NCBI RefSeq assembly: GCF_900996225.1
Contig: NZ_CAAJGL010000090.1
Location: 620,001-684,000, forward strand
Source: Paraburkholderia sp. BCC1884
GTDB taxonomy: Bacteria > Pseudomonadota > Gammaproteobacteria > Burkholderiales > Burkholderiaceae
Length of the DNA: 64,000 nt
Direction: 5' to 3'
Under the pieces are notes generated by a model that did no database searches, was not told the origin of the DNA, and saw nothing but the letters and a program-made list of their open reading frames with translations. The translations under genes and the position numbers were made by a program. This document shows, one piece after another, positions 1 through 8,305 of the stretch (its first letter is position 1; each line of letters starts with the position of its first letter).

Positions 1-654
1 GCGAACGTGTATAACGCCGGCGCGAAGGCGTTGCCTATCACCGCGCTGGTCGCGTTCCTGATCGGTATCGTGCTGAGTTATCTGTCGGCGCAGCAACTGC
101 GGTTGTTCGGCGCGAACCAGTTCATCGTCAACATTCTGGGTCTCTCGGTGATCCGCGAACTCGGGCCGGTGCTTTCGGCGATTCTGGTGGCGGGCCGCTC
201 CGGTTCGGCGATCACCGCGCAGATCGGCGTGATGCGCGTGACCGAAGAACTCGACGCGATGCGCGTGATGGGCATCTCGCACGGTCTGCGCCTGATTTTG
301 CCGCGGGTGATCGCGCTCGGCGTCGCCATGCCGCTGCTGGTGATGTGGACCAACATCATCGCGCTCACGGGCGGTGCGCTCGCCGCCAAGATCGTGCTCG
401 GCATCGACATGAGCTATTTCGCGCGAGCTTTGCCGGGCGTGGTGCCGGTGGCCAATCTGTGGATCGGGATCGGCAAGGGCGTGGCGTTCGGCATGCTGAT
501 CGCGATCGTCGGCTGTCACTTCGGTTTCCGTATCAAGGCCAATTCGCAAAGTCTCGGCGAAGGCACGACGACCTCGGTGGTGACTTCGATCACCATCGTG
601 ATTCTCGCGGACGCGGTGTTCGCGATCCTCTTCCAGAACGTGGGGCTCGGATGA
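1..654 (+). CDS. MlaE-family lipid ABC transporter permease (5' end outside window)
   Basis: Inner-membrane permease of an MCE-type phospholipid transporter. The reading frame is open from base 1, so the N-terminus lies outside the window and 217 residues are visible. The visible part has several hydrophobic segments and the MlaE-type stretch around residues 45-85 with IRELGPVLSAILVAGR and the EELDAMRVMGI cytoplasmic motif that contacts the ATPase. The stop codon overlaps the ATPase start (ATGA), so the two are translationally coupled. Known MlaE homologues work with an ATPase and an MCE protein, which follow here. The transport direction and exact lipid cannot be read from the sequence. Confidence 0.93.
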   Translation, partial: ANVYNAGAKALPITALVAFLIGIVLSYLSAQQLRLFGANQFIVNILGLSVIRELGPVLSAILVAGRSGSAITAQIGVMRVTEELDAMRVMGISHGLRLILPRVIALGVAMPLLVMWTNIIALTGGALAAKIVLGIDMSYFARALPGVVPVANLWIGIGKGVAFGMLIAIVGCHFGFRIKANSQSLGEGTTTSVVTSITIVILADAVFAILFQNVGLG

Positions 655-1529
655 TCGCACCGCTTAGCCAGACCGTGCGCGGCCAGCCGGCGCCGTCGAT
701 CGCCGAACCGGTGATCGAAGTGACCGATATCACCAAGCGCTACGGCCGCAACATCGTGCACCAGCACCTGAATCTGGAGGTGCGGCGCGGCGAGATCATG
801 TCGATCGTGGGCGGCTCGGGCTCGGGCAAGACCACCCTGGTGCGGCAGATTCTCGGGCTGGAGCGGCCTTCGTCCGGCACCATCAAGCTGTTCGGCGAAG
901 ACCTCGCGACCATTCCGCCGGACGCGGCGCTGCTGATGCGCAGCCGCTCCGGCATGCTGTTTCAGCGCGGCGCGCTATTCTCTTCGCTGTCGGTGTTCGA
1001 CAACATCGCGCAGCCGGTGCGCGAGCTGGGCAAAGTGCCTGAAGACCTGCTGCGCGACATCGTGATGCTCAAGCTCGAGATGGTCGGGTTGCCGTGCAGG
1101 AATGCCTCGTTGATGCCGTCGGCGCTGTCGGGCGGCATGGTCAAACGGGTCGGCATCGCCCGCGCGATCGCGCTCGAACCCGAGCTGCTGTTTCTCGACG
1201 AACCGACTGCCGGCCTCGATCCGCAGGCGTCCGATGAATTCGTCGAACTGATTTCCGCGCTGCATCGCGCGCTCGGTTTGACGGTGGTGATGATCACCCA
1301 CGATCTCGACACCATGATCGCGCTCTCCACCCGCGTCGCCGTGCTGGCGGATCGCAAGGTGCTGGTGGCCGCGCCGGTCGAAGAGGCCGCGGGTTTCGAC
1401 CATCCTTTCGTCCGCGAATATTTCCTCGGCCTGCGCGGGCGCCGCGCGTTGCAGGCGTTGCCGCCCGAGCGCCGCGCGAAGCTGCCGCGTGCCGCGCTCG
1501 AACCGGCGTCGTCCGAATTGCCGCTGTGA
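651..1529 (+). CDS. MCE-type transporter ATP-binding protein (MlaF-like)
   Basis: ATPase subunit of the MCE lipid transporter, 292 residues. It has a Walker A motif GGSGSGKTT near residue 52, a signature LSGGMVKRVGIARA in which M replaces the usual Q (a feature of MlaF-type ATPases), Walker B ELLFLDEPTAGLDP, and the switch His in MITHDLD. The ATG lies inside the preceding stop codon. The last 30 or so residues are Arg/Ala/Pro-rich and probably not part of the nucleotide-binding fold. Together with its neighbours it forms a four-gene transporter operon. Confidence 0.95.
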   Translation: MIAPLSQTVRGQPAPSIAEPVIEVTDITKRYGRNIVHQHLNLEVRRGEIMSIVGGSGSGKTTLVRQILGLERPSSGTIKLFGEDLATIPPDAALLMRSRSGMLFQRGALFSSLSVFDNIAQPVRELGKVPEDLLRDIVMLKLEMVGLPCRNASLMPSALSGGMVKRVGIARAIALEPELLFLDEPTAGLDPQASDEFVELISALHRALGLTVVMITHDLDTMIALSTRVAVLADRKVLVAAPVEEAAGFDHPFVREYFLGLRGRRALQALPPERRAKLPRAALEPASSELPL

Positions 1530-1545
1530 ACCAGGGAACCTGACA

Positions 1546-2508
1546 ATGGAAAATAAATCACATGCCTTCTGGGCAGGGCTCTTTACGATAGTCTTGCTGG
1601 TGGCAATCGCGGTGGCGGCCTTTTTGTTCAATGTCGACCGATCCGTGCGAGTGCCGTACGATCTGATTGCGCGCACCAACGTGACCGGCCTCTATACCGA
1701 CGCGGCGGTGCGCTATCGCGGCCTCGACGTCGGCAAGGTGCAGTCGATCAAGTTCGACCGGGACCATCCGGGTCAGATCCTGATCCGCATTCTGGTCGAC
1801 ACGCATGCGCCGATTACCCACTCGACCTTTGGTAGTCTCGGGTTCCAGGGCGTGACGGGCATTGCCTTCATCCAGCTGGACGACAATGGGCGCGATACCT
1901 CGCCGTTGCCCTCGTCGGTCAAGGATGTGGCCCAATTGCCGATGCGACCCGGTTTGCTCGACCAGTTGCAGCAACGCGGCGACGTGCTGCTGCGCAAACT
2001 CGAAAAGGTCACGGACGACGTCAATAATCTGCTGTCGCCGGAAATGATCGCCCAGGTGCAGAGCACCGCGGCGAGCCTGCAGAAAGCTGCCGACGGCATC
2101 GCTACGCTGAGCCAGCAGATGGGGCCGGTCGCCGGCAAGCTGCCCGGCACGATCGACCAGCTGGACCGCACGCTGGCGTCGACCAACCAGTTGATCACCG
2201 GGCTGAACCGGCCGGACGGCCCGTTCGAGACCAATCTGAACAAGGTCGGCACGGCTGCCCAGCAGGCGGGAGATGCGCTGACGTCGATGAACGGCTCGCT
2301 GCAGGAATTGTCCTCGCGCGTCGGTTACGACACGCTGCCGCGCGTCAATTCGCTTGCCGAAGACGTGCGCTCCGCAGCGCGTTCGGTTGACCGTGCCGCC
2401 GATATGTTCAGCACCAGCCCGCGCAGCGTGTTGTTCGGCGCGCCGGCTGCGGCGCCGGGTCCCGGCGAAGCCGGTTTTACGTGGCCGGCTGCCCGCACCA
2501 CCAAATAA
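1546..2508 (+). CDS. MCE family protein (MlaD-like)
   Basis: Periplasmic, membrane-anchored lipid-binding subunit, 320 residues. One N-terminal transmembrane helix (residues about 8-28) is followed by a single MCE domain containing the typical VRYRGLDVGKVQSIKF segment. The remaining 200 residues are a long helical region rich in Gln/Leu/Ser, which in this family builds the barrel or needle that carries lipid through the periplasm. It is much longer than E. coli MlaD (about 183 residues). The start ATG sits 16 bases after the ATPase stop. Confidence 0.93.
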   Translation: MENKSHAFWAGLFTIVLLVAIAVAAFLFNVDRSVRVPYDLIARTNVTGLYTDAAVRYRGLDVGKVQSIKFDRDHPGQILIRILVDTHAPITHSTFGSLGFQGVTGIAFIQLDDNGRDTSPLPSSVKDVAQLPMRPGLLDQLQQRGDVLLRKLEKVTDDVNNLLSPEMIAQVQSTAASLQKAADGIATLSQQMGPVAGKLPGTIDQLDRTLASTNQLITGLNRPDGPFETNLNKVGTAAQQAGDALTSMNGSLQELSSRVGYDTLPRVNSLAEDVRSAARSVDRAADMFSTSPRSVLFGAPAAAPGPGEAGFTWPAARTTK

Positions 2509-2538
2509 TTTTGCAGATTTGAAGAAAGGAAGATTGTC

Positions 2539-3165
2539 ATGTCACGCTCGCCCCACCGATTGTTGTCCACCAGCGCCACGCTAGCAGTGCTGCTCGCGTT
2601 CGGCGTGCTGACTGCGGGCTGCGCGGGCAACCCGGCCGCGATCTCGGACATCCGTTACGACTTCGGACCGCCGAATCCGGCTGCATCGGCGGGTACGGCG
2701 CCGCCGGTCAAGGTGCTCGAAGTGAGCGCCCCGGACGTGCTCGAGACCGACAAGCTGATCTACCGCATCAGCTACGCGGACGCGCAGCAGACCGCCGCTT
2801 ACGCCAACAGCCACTGGACCATGGCGCCGTCGCAATTGCTGACGCAGCGTCTGCGCGGCGCGCTCAGTTCGCGCGGCACGGTGCTCACGGGCGCCGACGG
2901 CGTGGCCGCCCCCGTCCTGAAAGTCGATCTGAGCGAGTTCGAGCAGGTTTTCGACAGCCAGTCGGAAAGTCATGCCGCGGTGACCGCGCGCGCCACGCTC
3001 ACGCAGAGCGGCAAGGTGGTCGGCCAGCGCACGTTCATCGCGCGTGCGCCCTCCAGTTCGGCGGATGCCGCCGGCGGCGCGCAGGCGCTCGCCGCCGCCA
3101 GCGACGACCTGGTCTCGCAGATCGGCGCGTGGCTCGGCGTACAGGCGCTGGTCGCTGCGCAATGA
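2539..3165 (+). CDS. PqiC-like ABC transport auxiliary lipoprotein
   Basis: Predicted outer-membrane lipoprotein of 208 residues. The signal peptide ends in the lipobox LTAGC, so Cys at about residue 30 would be lipidated. The body resembles the ABC-type transport auxiliary lipoprotein family (PqiC/YmbA), with the segment TDKLIYRISYADAQQTAAYANSHW typical of it in shortened form. In this family the lipoprotein docks the MCE protein to the outer membrane. It is the last gene of the transporter operon, with a GAAAGGAAG ribosome-binding site just upstream. Confidence 0.88.
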   Translation: MSRSPHRLLSTSATLAVLLAFGVLTAGCAGNPAAISDIRYDFGPPNPAASAGTAPPVKVLEVSAPDVLETDKLIYRISYADAQQTAAYANSHWTMAPSQLLTQRLRGALSSRGTVLTGADGVAAPVLKVDLSEFEQVFDSQSESHAAVTARATLTQSGKVVGQRTFIARAPSSSADAAGGAQALAAASDDLVSQIGAWLGVQALVAAQ

Positions 3166-3196
3166 CCGGCGCGCCGCTCACGCAAAGGAGCGCTGC

Positions 3197-4354
3197 GTGA
3201 GCGAAAGACCCTGGCTGCGCCGTCCGTCGGCGCTCGCCCGGCAGGCGCTGCTGCTATACACGGCGCTGATCGTCTACGGTTCGTGGTATCCGTTTTCGGG
3301 CTGGCGTTCGCTTGGCCTCGCGCCGTTCGCCTATCTGTTCGATCCCATGCCGCAGTACCTGACGGCGTTCGACGTCGTCACCAACGTGCTCGGCTACATG
3401 CCGTTCGGTGCGCTGGTGGTGCTCGCCGTCTATCCGCGCTGGCGTGGCACGCTGGCGGTCGCTTTGGCCTTTTTGCTTGGCGGACTGCTGTCGGGCGTGA
3501 TGGAAGCGGTGCAAACCTATCTGCCCACGCGGGTCGCTTCCAATCTCGATCTGGCGGCCAATGCGCTCGGCGCGTTGCTTGGCGCGGCGATCATGTCGCC
3601 TGCCACCGGCGCGCTGCTCGATCGCGGCTTGCTAAGGCGCTGGCGGCTGCTGTGGTTCGAGCGAGGCAGGGCGGCGCTCGTCTGTCTGGTCGGGTTGTGG
3701 CCGGTCGCGACGATGTATCCGGCGCCGCGCCTGTTCGGCCTCGGCAACTGGCCTCGCGCGCTATGGCTGCGTTTCGATTCGACGACGCAGGATGCCTTGC
3801 TTGCATGGACGCCGTCCGCCTGGCACGTAAGCGCATGGCCTGCGCTGCTCGCTCCACGCTTGCCGGACGAAGTGTGGGAGGCGCTGATCACCATGCTCAA
3901 TCTGTGCGCCGCGCTCATGCTGGCGTCGCTGCCGGTGCGGCGTCATGCGCCGCGCGTGCGGTTGCTGCTGCTGTTTGTCGTCTCGACCTTGTGCGTCAAA
4001 GTGGGCGCAACATTTTTGCAGTCGCAGTCGGGCCTCGCCTTCGACTGGGCAACACCGGGCGCGCTCGCGGGGCTCGTCTGCGGCACGCTCCTGGCGCTTC
4101 TCACCCTGCGTGCGCGCCGCAAATGGCGTGCAGCACTGGCGGCGTGTGCGCTGACGGCTTCGCTCGTACTCGTCAACCTGCTGCCGGTGAACCCGTATTT
4201 CGATGCGGTACTGGCCGACTGGCGACAAGGACGCTACCTGCACTTCAACGGTCTTGCGCATTGGCTCGCGTGGATCTGGCCGTATGCGGCGCTCGTGTGG
4301 CTGGCCTATACCGTCGAGCAGGCGTGGTTGAGGCGACGGATGAAACACGGATGA
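3197..4354 (+). CDS. VanZ family integral membrane protein
   Basis: Polytopic membrane protein of 385 residues starting at a GTG 31 bases after the lipoprotein, preceded by AAAGGAG. The N-terminal half has the VanZ-like pattern: YGSWYPFSGW near residue 25, DVVTNVLGYMPFGALVVL, and SGVMEAVQTYLPTRVASNLDLAANALGA with acidic residues inside helices. The C-terminal half adds about five further hydrophobic helices. VanZ gives low-level teicoplanin resistance in Gram-positives, but the function of these long proteobacterial relatives is unknown, so I do not infer resistance. Confidence 0.85.
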   Translation: MSERPWLRRPSALARQALLLYTALIVYGSWYPFSGWRSLGLAPFAYLFDPMPQYLTAFDVVTNVLGYMPFGALVVLAVYPRWRGTLAVALAFLLGGLLSGVMEAVQTYLPTRVASNLDLAANALGALLGAAIMSPATGALLDRGLLRRWRLLWFERGRAALVCLVGLWPVATMYPAPRLFGLGNWPRALWLRFDSTTQDALLAWTPSAWHVSAWPALLAPRLPDEVWEALITMLNLCAALMLASLPVRRHAPRVRLLLLFVVSTLCVKVGATFLQSQSGLAFDWATPGALAGLVCGTLLALLTLRARRKWRAALAACALTASLVLVNLLPVNPYFDAVLADWRQGRYLHFNGLAHWLAWIWPYAALVWLAYTVEQAWLRRRMKHG

Positions 4355-4440
4355 AACGCGCGTGAGAGCCGGGATGAAATCGCGCTCGCTGTCTCAGCGC
4401 GCTGCTGCGCCGCGCTCCAGCGACCGCTAGCCTCGCTCGC

Positions 4441-4446
4441 TATAAT
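4441..4446 (+). promoter_or_regulatory. Candidate -10 element upstream of the ferredoxin gene
   Basis: TATAAT lies 74 bases before the start of the ferredoxin gene in the 165-base gap after the VanZ gene. No good -35 hexamer is present at 16-18 bases, so the call rests on the -10 match alone. Confidence 0.4.
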
Positions 4447-4519
4447 CGTTCGCACGACAGGCGCGCCGCTGTGCTCAGAGCGCCACTCCCCATTCTCATC
4501 GTCTCGCTCCCTAGACATC

Positions 4520-4843
4520 ATGGACTCCTTCTACAAGTATCACGTGTTCTTCTGCCTCAACCAGCGCGACCCTGGCGCTGAGCGCCCGAGCTGTGCGAAC
4601 TGCAACGCGCAGGAGATGCAGGAGCACGCCAAGAAGCGCGTGAAGAAACTCGGTCTCGCCGGTCCCGGCCAGGTGCGCATCAACAAGGCGGGTTGTCTCG
4701 ACCGGTGCGAGCTCGGCCCGGCGCTGGTCGTCTATCCCGAAGGCGTCTGGTACACGTATGTCGACGAAAGCGACATCGACGAGATCGTCGATTCACACCT
4801 CGCGAACGGCAAGATCGTCGAGCGTCTGAAGATCGATCAATAA
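4520..4843 (+). CDS. (2Fe-2S) ferredoxin domain protein, thioredoxin-like fold
   Basis: Small 107-residue protein of the thioredoxin-like [2Fe-2S] ferredoxin family. Four cysteines fit cluster ligation: the pair in PSCANC near residue 28 and the pair in GCLDRC near residue 58, although the region also holds a Cys at residue 11. The C-terminal part PALVVYPEGVWYTYVDESDIDEIVDSH is typical of this family. It sits 8 bases upstream of the hydrolase start, so the two are very probably co-transcribed. The redox partner is not known. Confidence 0.9.
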   Translation: MDSFYKYHVFFCLNQRDPGAERPSCANCNAQEMQEHAKKRVKKLGLAGPGQVRINKAGCLDRCELGPALVVYPEGVWYTYVDESDIDEIVDSHLANGKIVERLKIDQ

Positions 4844-4851
4844 GCCTCGCT

Positions 4852-5496
4852 ATGAACGTACACACGAAAAAATATCTGATCGACGGCCCCGTCGGCAAAA
4901 TCGAAGTCGCGCTGGATCTGCCCGACGAGATGCGCGACAACGGCGCGGCACCACGCGGCATCGCGCTGGTCGCGCATCCGCATCCGCTGTTCGGCGGCAC
5001 GATGGACAACAAGGTCGCGCAGACGCTCGCACGCACGCTCGTGCAGTTGAACTACGTGACGTATCGCGCGAATTTTCGCGGCGTCGGCGAAACGCAAGGC
5101 GAGCATGACGCCGGTATCGGCGAGCGCGACGATCTGCGCGCCGTGCTCGATCACATGCGCGCCGAGCCGGCTCAAGGCGATCTGCCCCTCGTGCTCGCGG
5201 GCTTTTCGTTCGGTACCTTCGTGTTGTCGCACGTGGCCGCGAAGCTGCGCGAGGAAGGGCAGGCGATCGAGCGCATGGTATTCGTCGGTACGGCGGCGAG
5301 CCGTTGGGAAGTCGCGCCCGTGCCGGAAAACACGCTCGTGATTCACGGCGAGACCGACGACACCGTTCCCATTCAATCGGTTTACGACTGGGCGCGGCCG
5401 CAAGAATTGCCGGTCGTGGTGATTCCGGGGGCGGAACATTTTCTGCATCGCAAGCTGCATGTGCTGAAGCGGATCATCGTCGACGCGTGGCGGTGA
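4852..5496 (+). CDS. Alpha/beta hydrolase family protein
   Basis: Putative serine hydrolase of 214 residues. It shows the early HPHPLFGGTMDNK motif found in CocE/NonD-like small hydrolases, the nucleophile elbow AGFSFG (Ser near residue 124), an acidic residue in HGETDDTVP, and the catalytic His in GAEHFLHRK. The ATG was chosen over the in-frame upstream codons because those overlap the ferredoxin gene and lack a ribosome-binding site. The substrate is unknown, and no signal peptide is visible, so it is probably cytoplasmic. Confidence 0.88.
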   Translation: MNVHTKKYLIDGPVGKIEVALDLPDEMRDNGAAPRGIALVAHPHPLFGGTMDNKVAQTLARTLVQLNYVTYRANFRGVGETQGEHDAGIGERDDLRAVLDHMRAEPAQGDLPLVLAGFSFGTFVLSHVAAKLREEGQAIERMVFVGTAASRWEVAPVPENTLVIHGETDDTVPIQSVYDWARPQELPVVVIPGAEHFLHRKLHVLKRIIVDAWR

Positions 5497-5816
5497 TTGG
5501 CGCGTCATATGCGTTTTCCGGGGTACAGGTACGCGAAAACGCAAATTAATCGCCCGCCTTTGCGCAAAGTTACCAGGATTGCGCGCGTATAATGAGCGCA
5601 CTTTTTTGGGCGCAGCGCCGCCCATCCGGCAGTTCGCGCGCCGCGTAGTGGGCTTGCGTGCGCAGCGGTGCCGGGTGCGGATTGCGCTGCGCGAACCGAC
5701 CGCGTAGCCGGAAGTCCAATGGGCGCCGCGCCGTTTTTGCGGCAAGACGCTCGCCGACCGGCTCTTCCAAACTATGCGCCCTGCGCGCGATGTATTTTTC
5801 TGCACGAATCGACCCT
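5497..5816. other. Gene-free stretch with a -10 element
   Basis: 320 bases between the hydrolase and the carboxypeptidase. It holds a TATAAT at 5586-5591 in the forward direction, with only a weak upstream hexamer (TTGCGC at 5560, spacing 20), followed by a short T-run. This is the likely promoter region of the carboxypeptidase operon. I see no convincing gene or repeat. Confidence 0.45.
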
Positions 5817-7046
5817 ATGCGTTTTTCCACCTCCGGCCGCACGTCATTCCCTTCAGTCGCTTCCTTCGTTCCCCAATCGCTTAGCCGTGCCGTGACCCTC
5901 GGCGTGGTCCTGCCGGCCACGCTCGTGGCCAGCACGGCGTTCGCGCAAGTGCCGCCGCCGGCGGTGAACGCGCGCTCGTGGGTGCTCGTCGACGCCACCA
6001 GCAATCAGGTGCTCGCCTCGGGCAACGCCGACGAACGTGTCGAACCGGCCTCGCTGACCAAGCTGATGACCGCGTATCTCGTCTTCGAAGCATTGCAGGC
6101 GAAGAAGATCACGATGGATCAGACGGTCACGCCGAGCGAAGCGGTGCGCCGGGTCAAGACCGACGAATCGCGCATGTTCATCGAGGCGAACAAGCCCGTG
6201 ACCGTGCACGATCTGGTGTACGGCATGATCATCCAGTCGGGTAACGACGCGGCGATCGCGCTGGCCGAACTGGTGGGCGGCAGCGAGTCGCAGTTCGTCA
6301 ACATGATGAACAACGAGGCGAAGCGCCTCGGTATGACGCACACGCATTTCGCCGACGTGAACGGCATGCCCGATCCGCAGCACTACACGACCGCGGGCGA
6401 CCTCGCGATCCTGTCAGCGCGTCTGATCCGTGACTTCCCCGACTACTACAACATCTTCTCGGTCAAGGAATTCACGTACAACAAGATCAAGCAGCCGAAC
6501 CGCAACCGTCTGCTGTGGATCGACCCGACCGTCGACGGTCTGAAGACCGGTCACACGCAAGCCGCCGGCTACTGCCTGATCGCGAGCGCGAAGCGTTCGC
6601 TGCCGGGTACCAACGACGGCTCGCGCCGCCTCGTCTCGGTGATGATGGGCGAGACCAAGGAACACGATCGCGTGCAGGACAGCCTGAAGATGCTGAACTA
6701 CGGCTACAGCGCGTATGACACGGTGCGTCTGTACAAGGCGAATCAGGTGGTCGGCACGCCGCGCGTCTACAAGGGTGCGCAGGATACGGTTCAGATCGGT
6801 GTGAAGGGCGATCAGTACATCACCGTGCCGAAGGGCATGGGCGACAAGGTGAAGCCGCAGATCGAGCAGATCGATCCGCTGATCGCGCCGATCGCGAACG
6901 GTCAGCAGGTCGGCACGGCGAAACTGGTCGCCGACGGCAAGGTGCTCGCGCAGTTCCCGATCGTTGCGTTGCAAGCCGTGCCGCAAGCCGGCGTGGTCGG
7001 CCGCGTGTGGGATTCGCTGATGCTGATGTTCAACAAGAAGAAGTAA
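5817..7046 (+). CDS. dacA: D-alanyl-D-alanine carboxypeptidase (PBP5/6 family)
   Basis: Periplasmic low-molecular-weight penicillin-binding protein of 409 residues that trims the terminal D-Ala from peptidoglycan pentapeptides. A signal peptide ends near ASTAFAQ (residue 44). All three active-site motifs are present: SLTK (Ser79, Lys82), SGN in IIQSGNDAA, and KTG in DGLKTGHTQAAGYC. A C-terminal PBP5-like domain and a terminal amphipathic segment (VWDSLMLMFNKKK) suggest membrane anchoring. An upstream in-frame ATG at 5790 is possible. The gene order carboxypeptidase-ybeD-lipB-lipA also occurs in E. coli around dacA. Confidence 0.94.
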   Translation: MRFSTSGRTSFPSVASFVPQSLSRAVTLGVVLPATLVASTAFAQVPPPAVNARSWVLVDATSNQVLASGNADERVEPASLTKLMTAYLVFEALQAKKITMDQTVTPSEAVRRVKTDESRMFIEANKPVTVHDLVYGMIIQSGNDAAIALAELVGGSESQFVNMMNNEAKRLGMTHTHFADVNGMPDPQHYTTAGDLAILSARLIRDFPDYYNIFSVKEFTYNKIKQPNRNRLLWIDPTVDGLKTGHTQAAGYCLIASAKRSLPGTNDGSRRLVSVMMGETKEHDRVQDSLKMLNYGYSAYDTVRLYKANQVVGTPRVYKGAQDTVQIGVKGDQYITVPKGMGDKVKPQIEQIDPLIAPIANGQQVGTAKLVADGKVLAQFPIVALQAVPQAGVVGRVWDSLMLMFNKKK

Positions 7047-7059
7047 GAGTCTGATTGCA

Positions 7060-8031
7060 ATGACCGCTGTTGCCAATGCTGTTGCCGATGTTTCGCTCGA
7101 CCCGATTGTTTATCTGAACGGCGAGTTGGTGCCGTTGTCCGAAGCGCGTGTGCCGGTTCTCGACCGCGGCTTTATCTTCGGCGACGGCATTTACGAAGTC
7201 GCACCGTTGTACGCGAATGGCGCTGGCCCGCGCACGCCGTTTCGCTTGCAGCAGCATCTCGCGCGTCTCGCGCGCTCGGTCGGGAAGATTGGCATCGCCA
7301 ATCCGTTCGACGACACCGGCTGGCGGGAACTGATCTCACGCGTCGTCGCGGCCAACGAGGCCGACGGTTCTTTGCGCGTCGATCAGGACGCGATTGTCTA
7401 CATTCAGGTAACGCGCGGTGTCGCCAAACGTGCTCATGCGTTTCCGGCCGGCGTACAGCCGACGGTTTTCGTGATGGTTACGCCGCTGCAGTTGCCGGGC
7501 GAGATGCAGCGCGCGCAAGGCGTGCGTTGCGTCAGCGCAGAAGATCGTCGCTGGCTCAATTGCGATATCAAGTCGGTGTCGTTGCTCGGCAACGTGCTGA
7601 TGGCGCAATATGCGGCAGAGAACGACGCGTTCGAGACGATCCAGTTTCGCGACGGCATGCTGACCGAAGGGTCGTCGTCGAATGTGTGGGTGGTGAAAGG
7701 CGGCGTGTTGTCCGCGCCGCCGCGTAGCCGCAAGATTCTCGAAGGCATTCGCTACGGGCTGATCGAGGCGTTGTCGCAGGAATGCGGCATTCGCTTCGAA
7801 GCGCGAGAGATCAGCGAAGCCGAGGTGCGTGTCGCCGACGAGATCATCGTCAGTTCGGCAACCAAGGAAGTGCTGCCGGTCACGCAGCTCGACGGCCAGC
7901 CGGTCGGCGAGGGTAAGCCGGGCGCGGTCTTTGCGGCGCTGTATGCGGCCTATCAGCGGGCCAAGGTCAAGGAAGCGCAACACGTGCAGCAAGGAGTCGA
8001 GAATGAATCCCGAGAAAACATCACTGCTTGA
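7060..8031 (+). CDS. dat: D-amino acid aminotransferase (PLP fold type IV)
   Basis: Pyridoxal-phosphate aminotransferase of 323 residues that interconverts D-alanine and 2-oxo acids to give D-glutamate and related D-amino acids. Fold-type IV features are visible: VPVLDRGFIFGDGIYEV at residues 31-47, the PLP lysine in CDIKSVSLLGN, and the C-terminal TSSxNVW-like GSSSNVWVV motif. It begins 13 bases after the carboxypeptidase, which releases D-alanine, so a joint role in D-Ala recycling is plausible. Its 3' end overlaps ybeD by 29 bases. Confidence 0.92.
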   Translation: MTAVANAVADVSLDPIVYLNGELVPLSEARVPVLDRGFIFGDGIYEVAPLYANGAGPRTPFRLQQHLARLARSVGKIGIANPFDDTGWRELISRVVAANEADGSLRVDQDAIVYIQVTRGVAKRAHAFPAGVQPTVFVMVTPLQLPGEMQRAQGVRCVSAEDRRWLNCDIKSVSLLGNVLMAQYAAENDAFETIQFRDGMLTEGSSSNVWVVKGGVLSAPPRSRKILEGIRYGLIEALSQECGIRFEAREISEAEVRVADEIIVSSATKEVLPVTQLDGQPVGEGKPGAVFAALYAAYQRAKVKEAQHVQQGVENESRENITA

Positions 8032-8272
8032 GTTCCCGTGCGAATTCCCCATCAAGATCATGGGAAAAACGCATCCCGAGTTCGCCGACACGATTGTCGA
8101 GGTCGTCCGCAAGTTCGACAACGAAGTGGACGCCTCGCGTCTTGAGACGCGTCCTTCGAGCGGTGGCAATTACACCGGCCTGACCGTCACGGTGCGCGCC
8201 ACGAGCCAGGAGCAGCTCGACGATATCTATCGCGCGCTGACGGGTCATCCGATGGTCAAAGTGGTGCTCTGA
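8003..8272 (+). CDS. ybeD: YbeD/DUF493 family protein
   Basis: Small cytoplasmic protein of 89 residues with an ACT-like ferredoxin fold known from E. coli YbeD. The typical core FPIKIMGK, EVDASRLETRPSSGGNYTGLTVTV and the C-terminal GHPMVKVVL are all present. The start lies within the end of dat, preceded by AAGGAG at 7991. YbeD genes are almost always next to lipB, and a role linked to lipoylation has been proposed but not shown. Confidence 0.95.
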   Translation: MNPEKTSLLEFPCEFPIKIMGKTHPEFADTIVEVVRKFDNEVDASRLETRPSSGGNYTGLTVTVRATSQEQLDDIYRALTGHPMVKVVL

Positions 8273-8305
8273 CGCATCGGTCGGTCGTATTGGTTGTATT
8301 GATCG

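Noticed and set aside
345..650. Upstream extension of the MCE ATPase frame
   Set aside because: Its Arg/His-rich translation is the shadow of the permease gene; the ATG at 651 overlapping the stop is the natural start.
3197..4354. Glycopeptide resistance gene
   Set aside because: VanZ-family membership alone in a Gram-negative with no van cluster does not support a resistance role.
3283..4365. A 360-codon frame within the VanZ gene
   Set aside because: The translation is Arg/Ala-rich with no hydrophobic helices, a +1 shadow of the VanZ frame.
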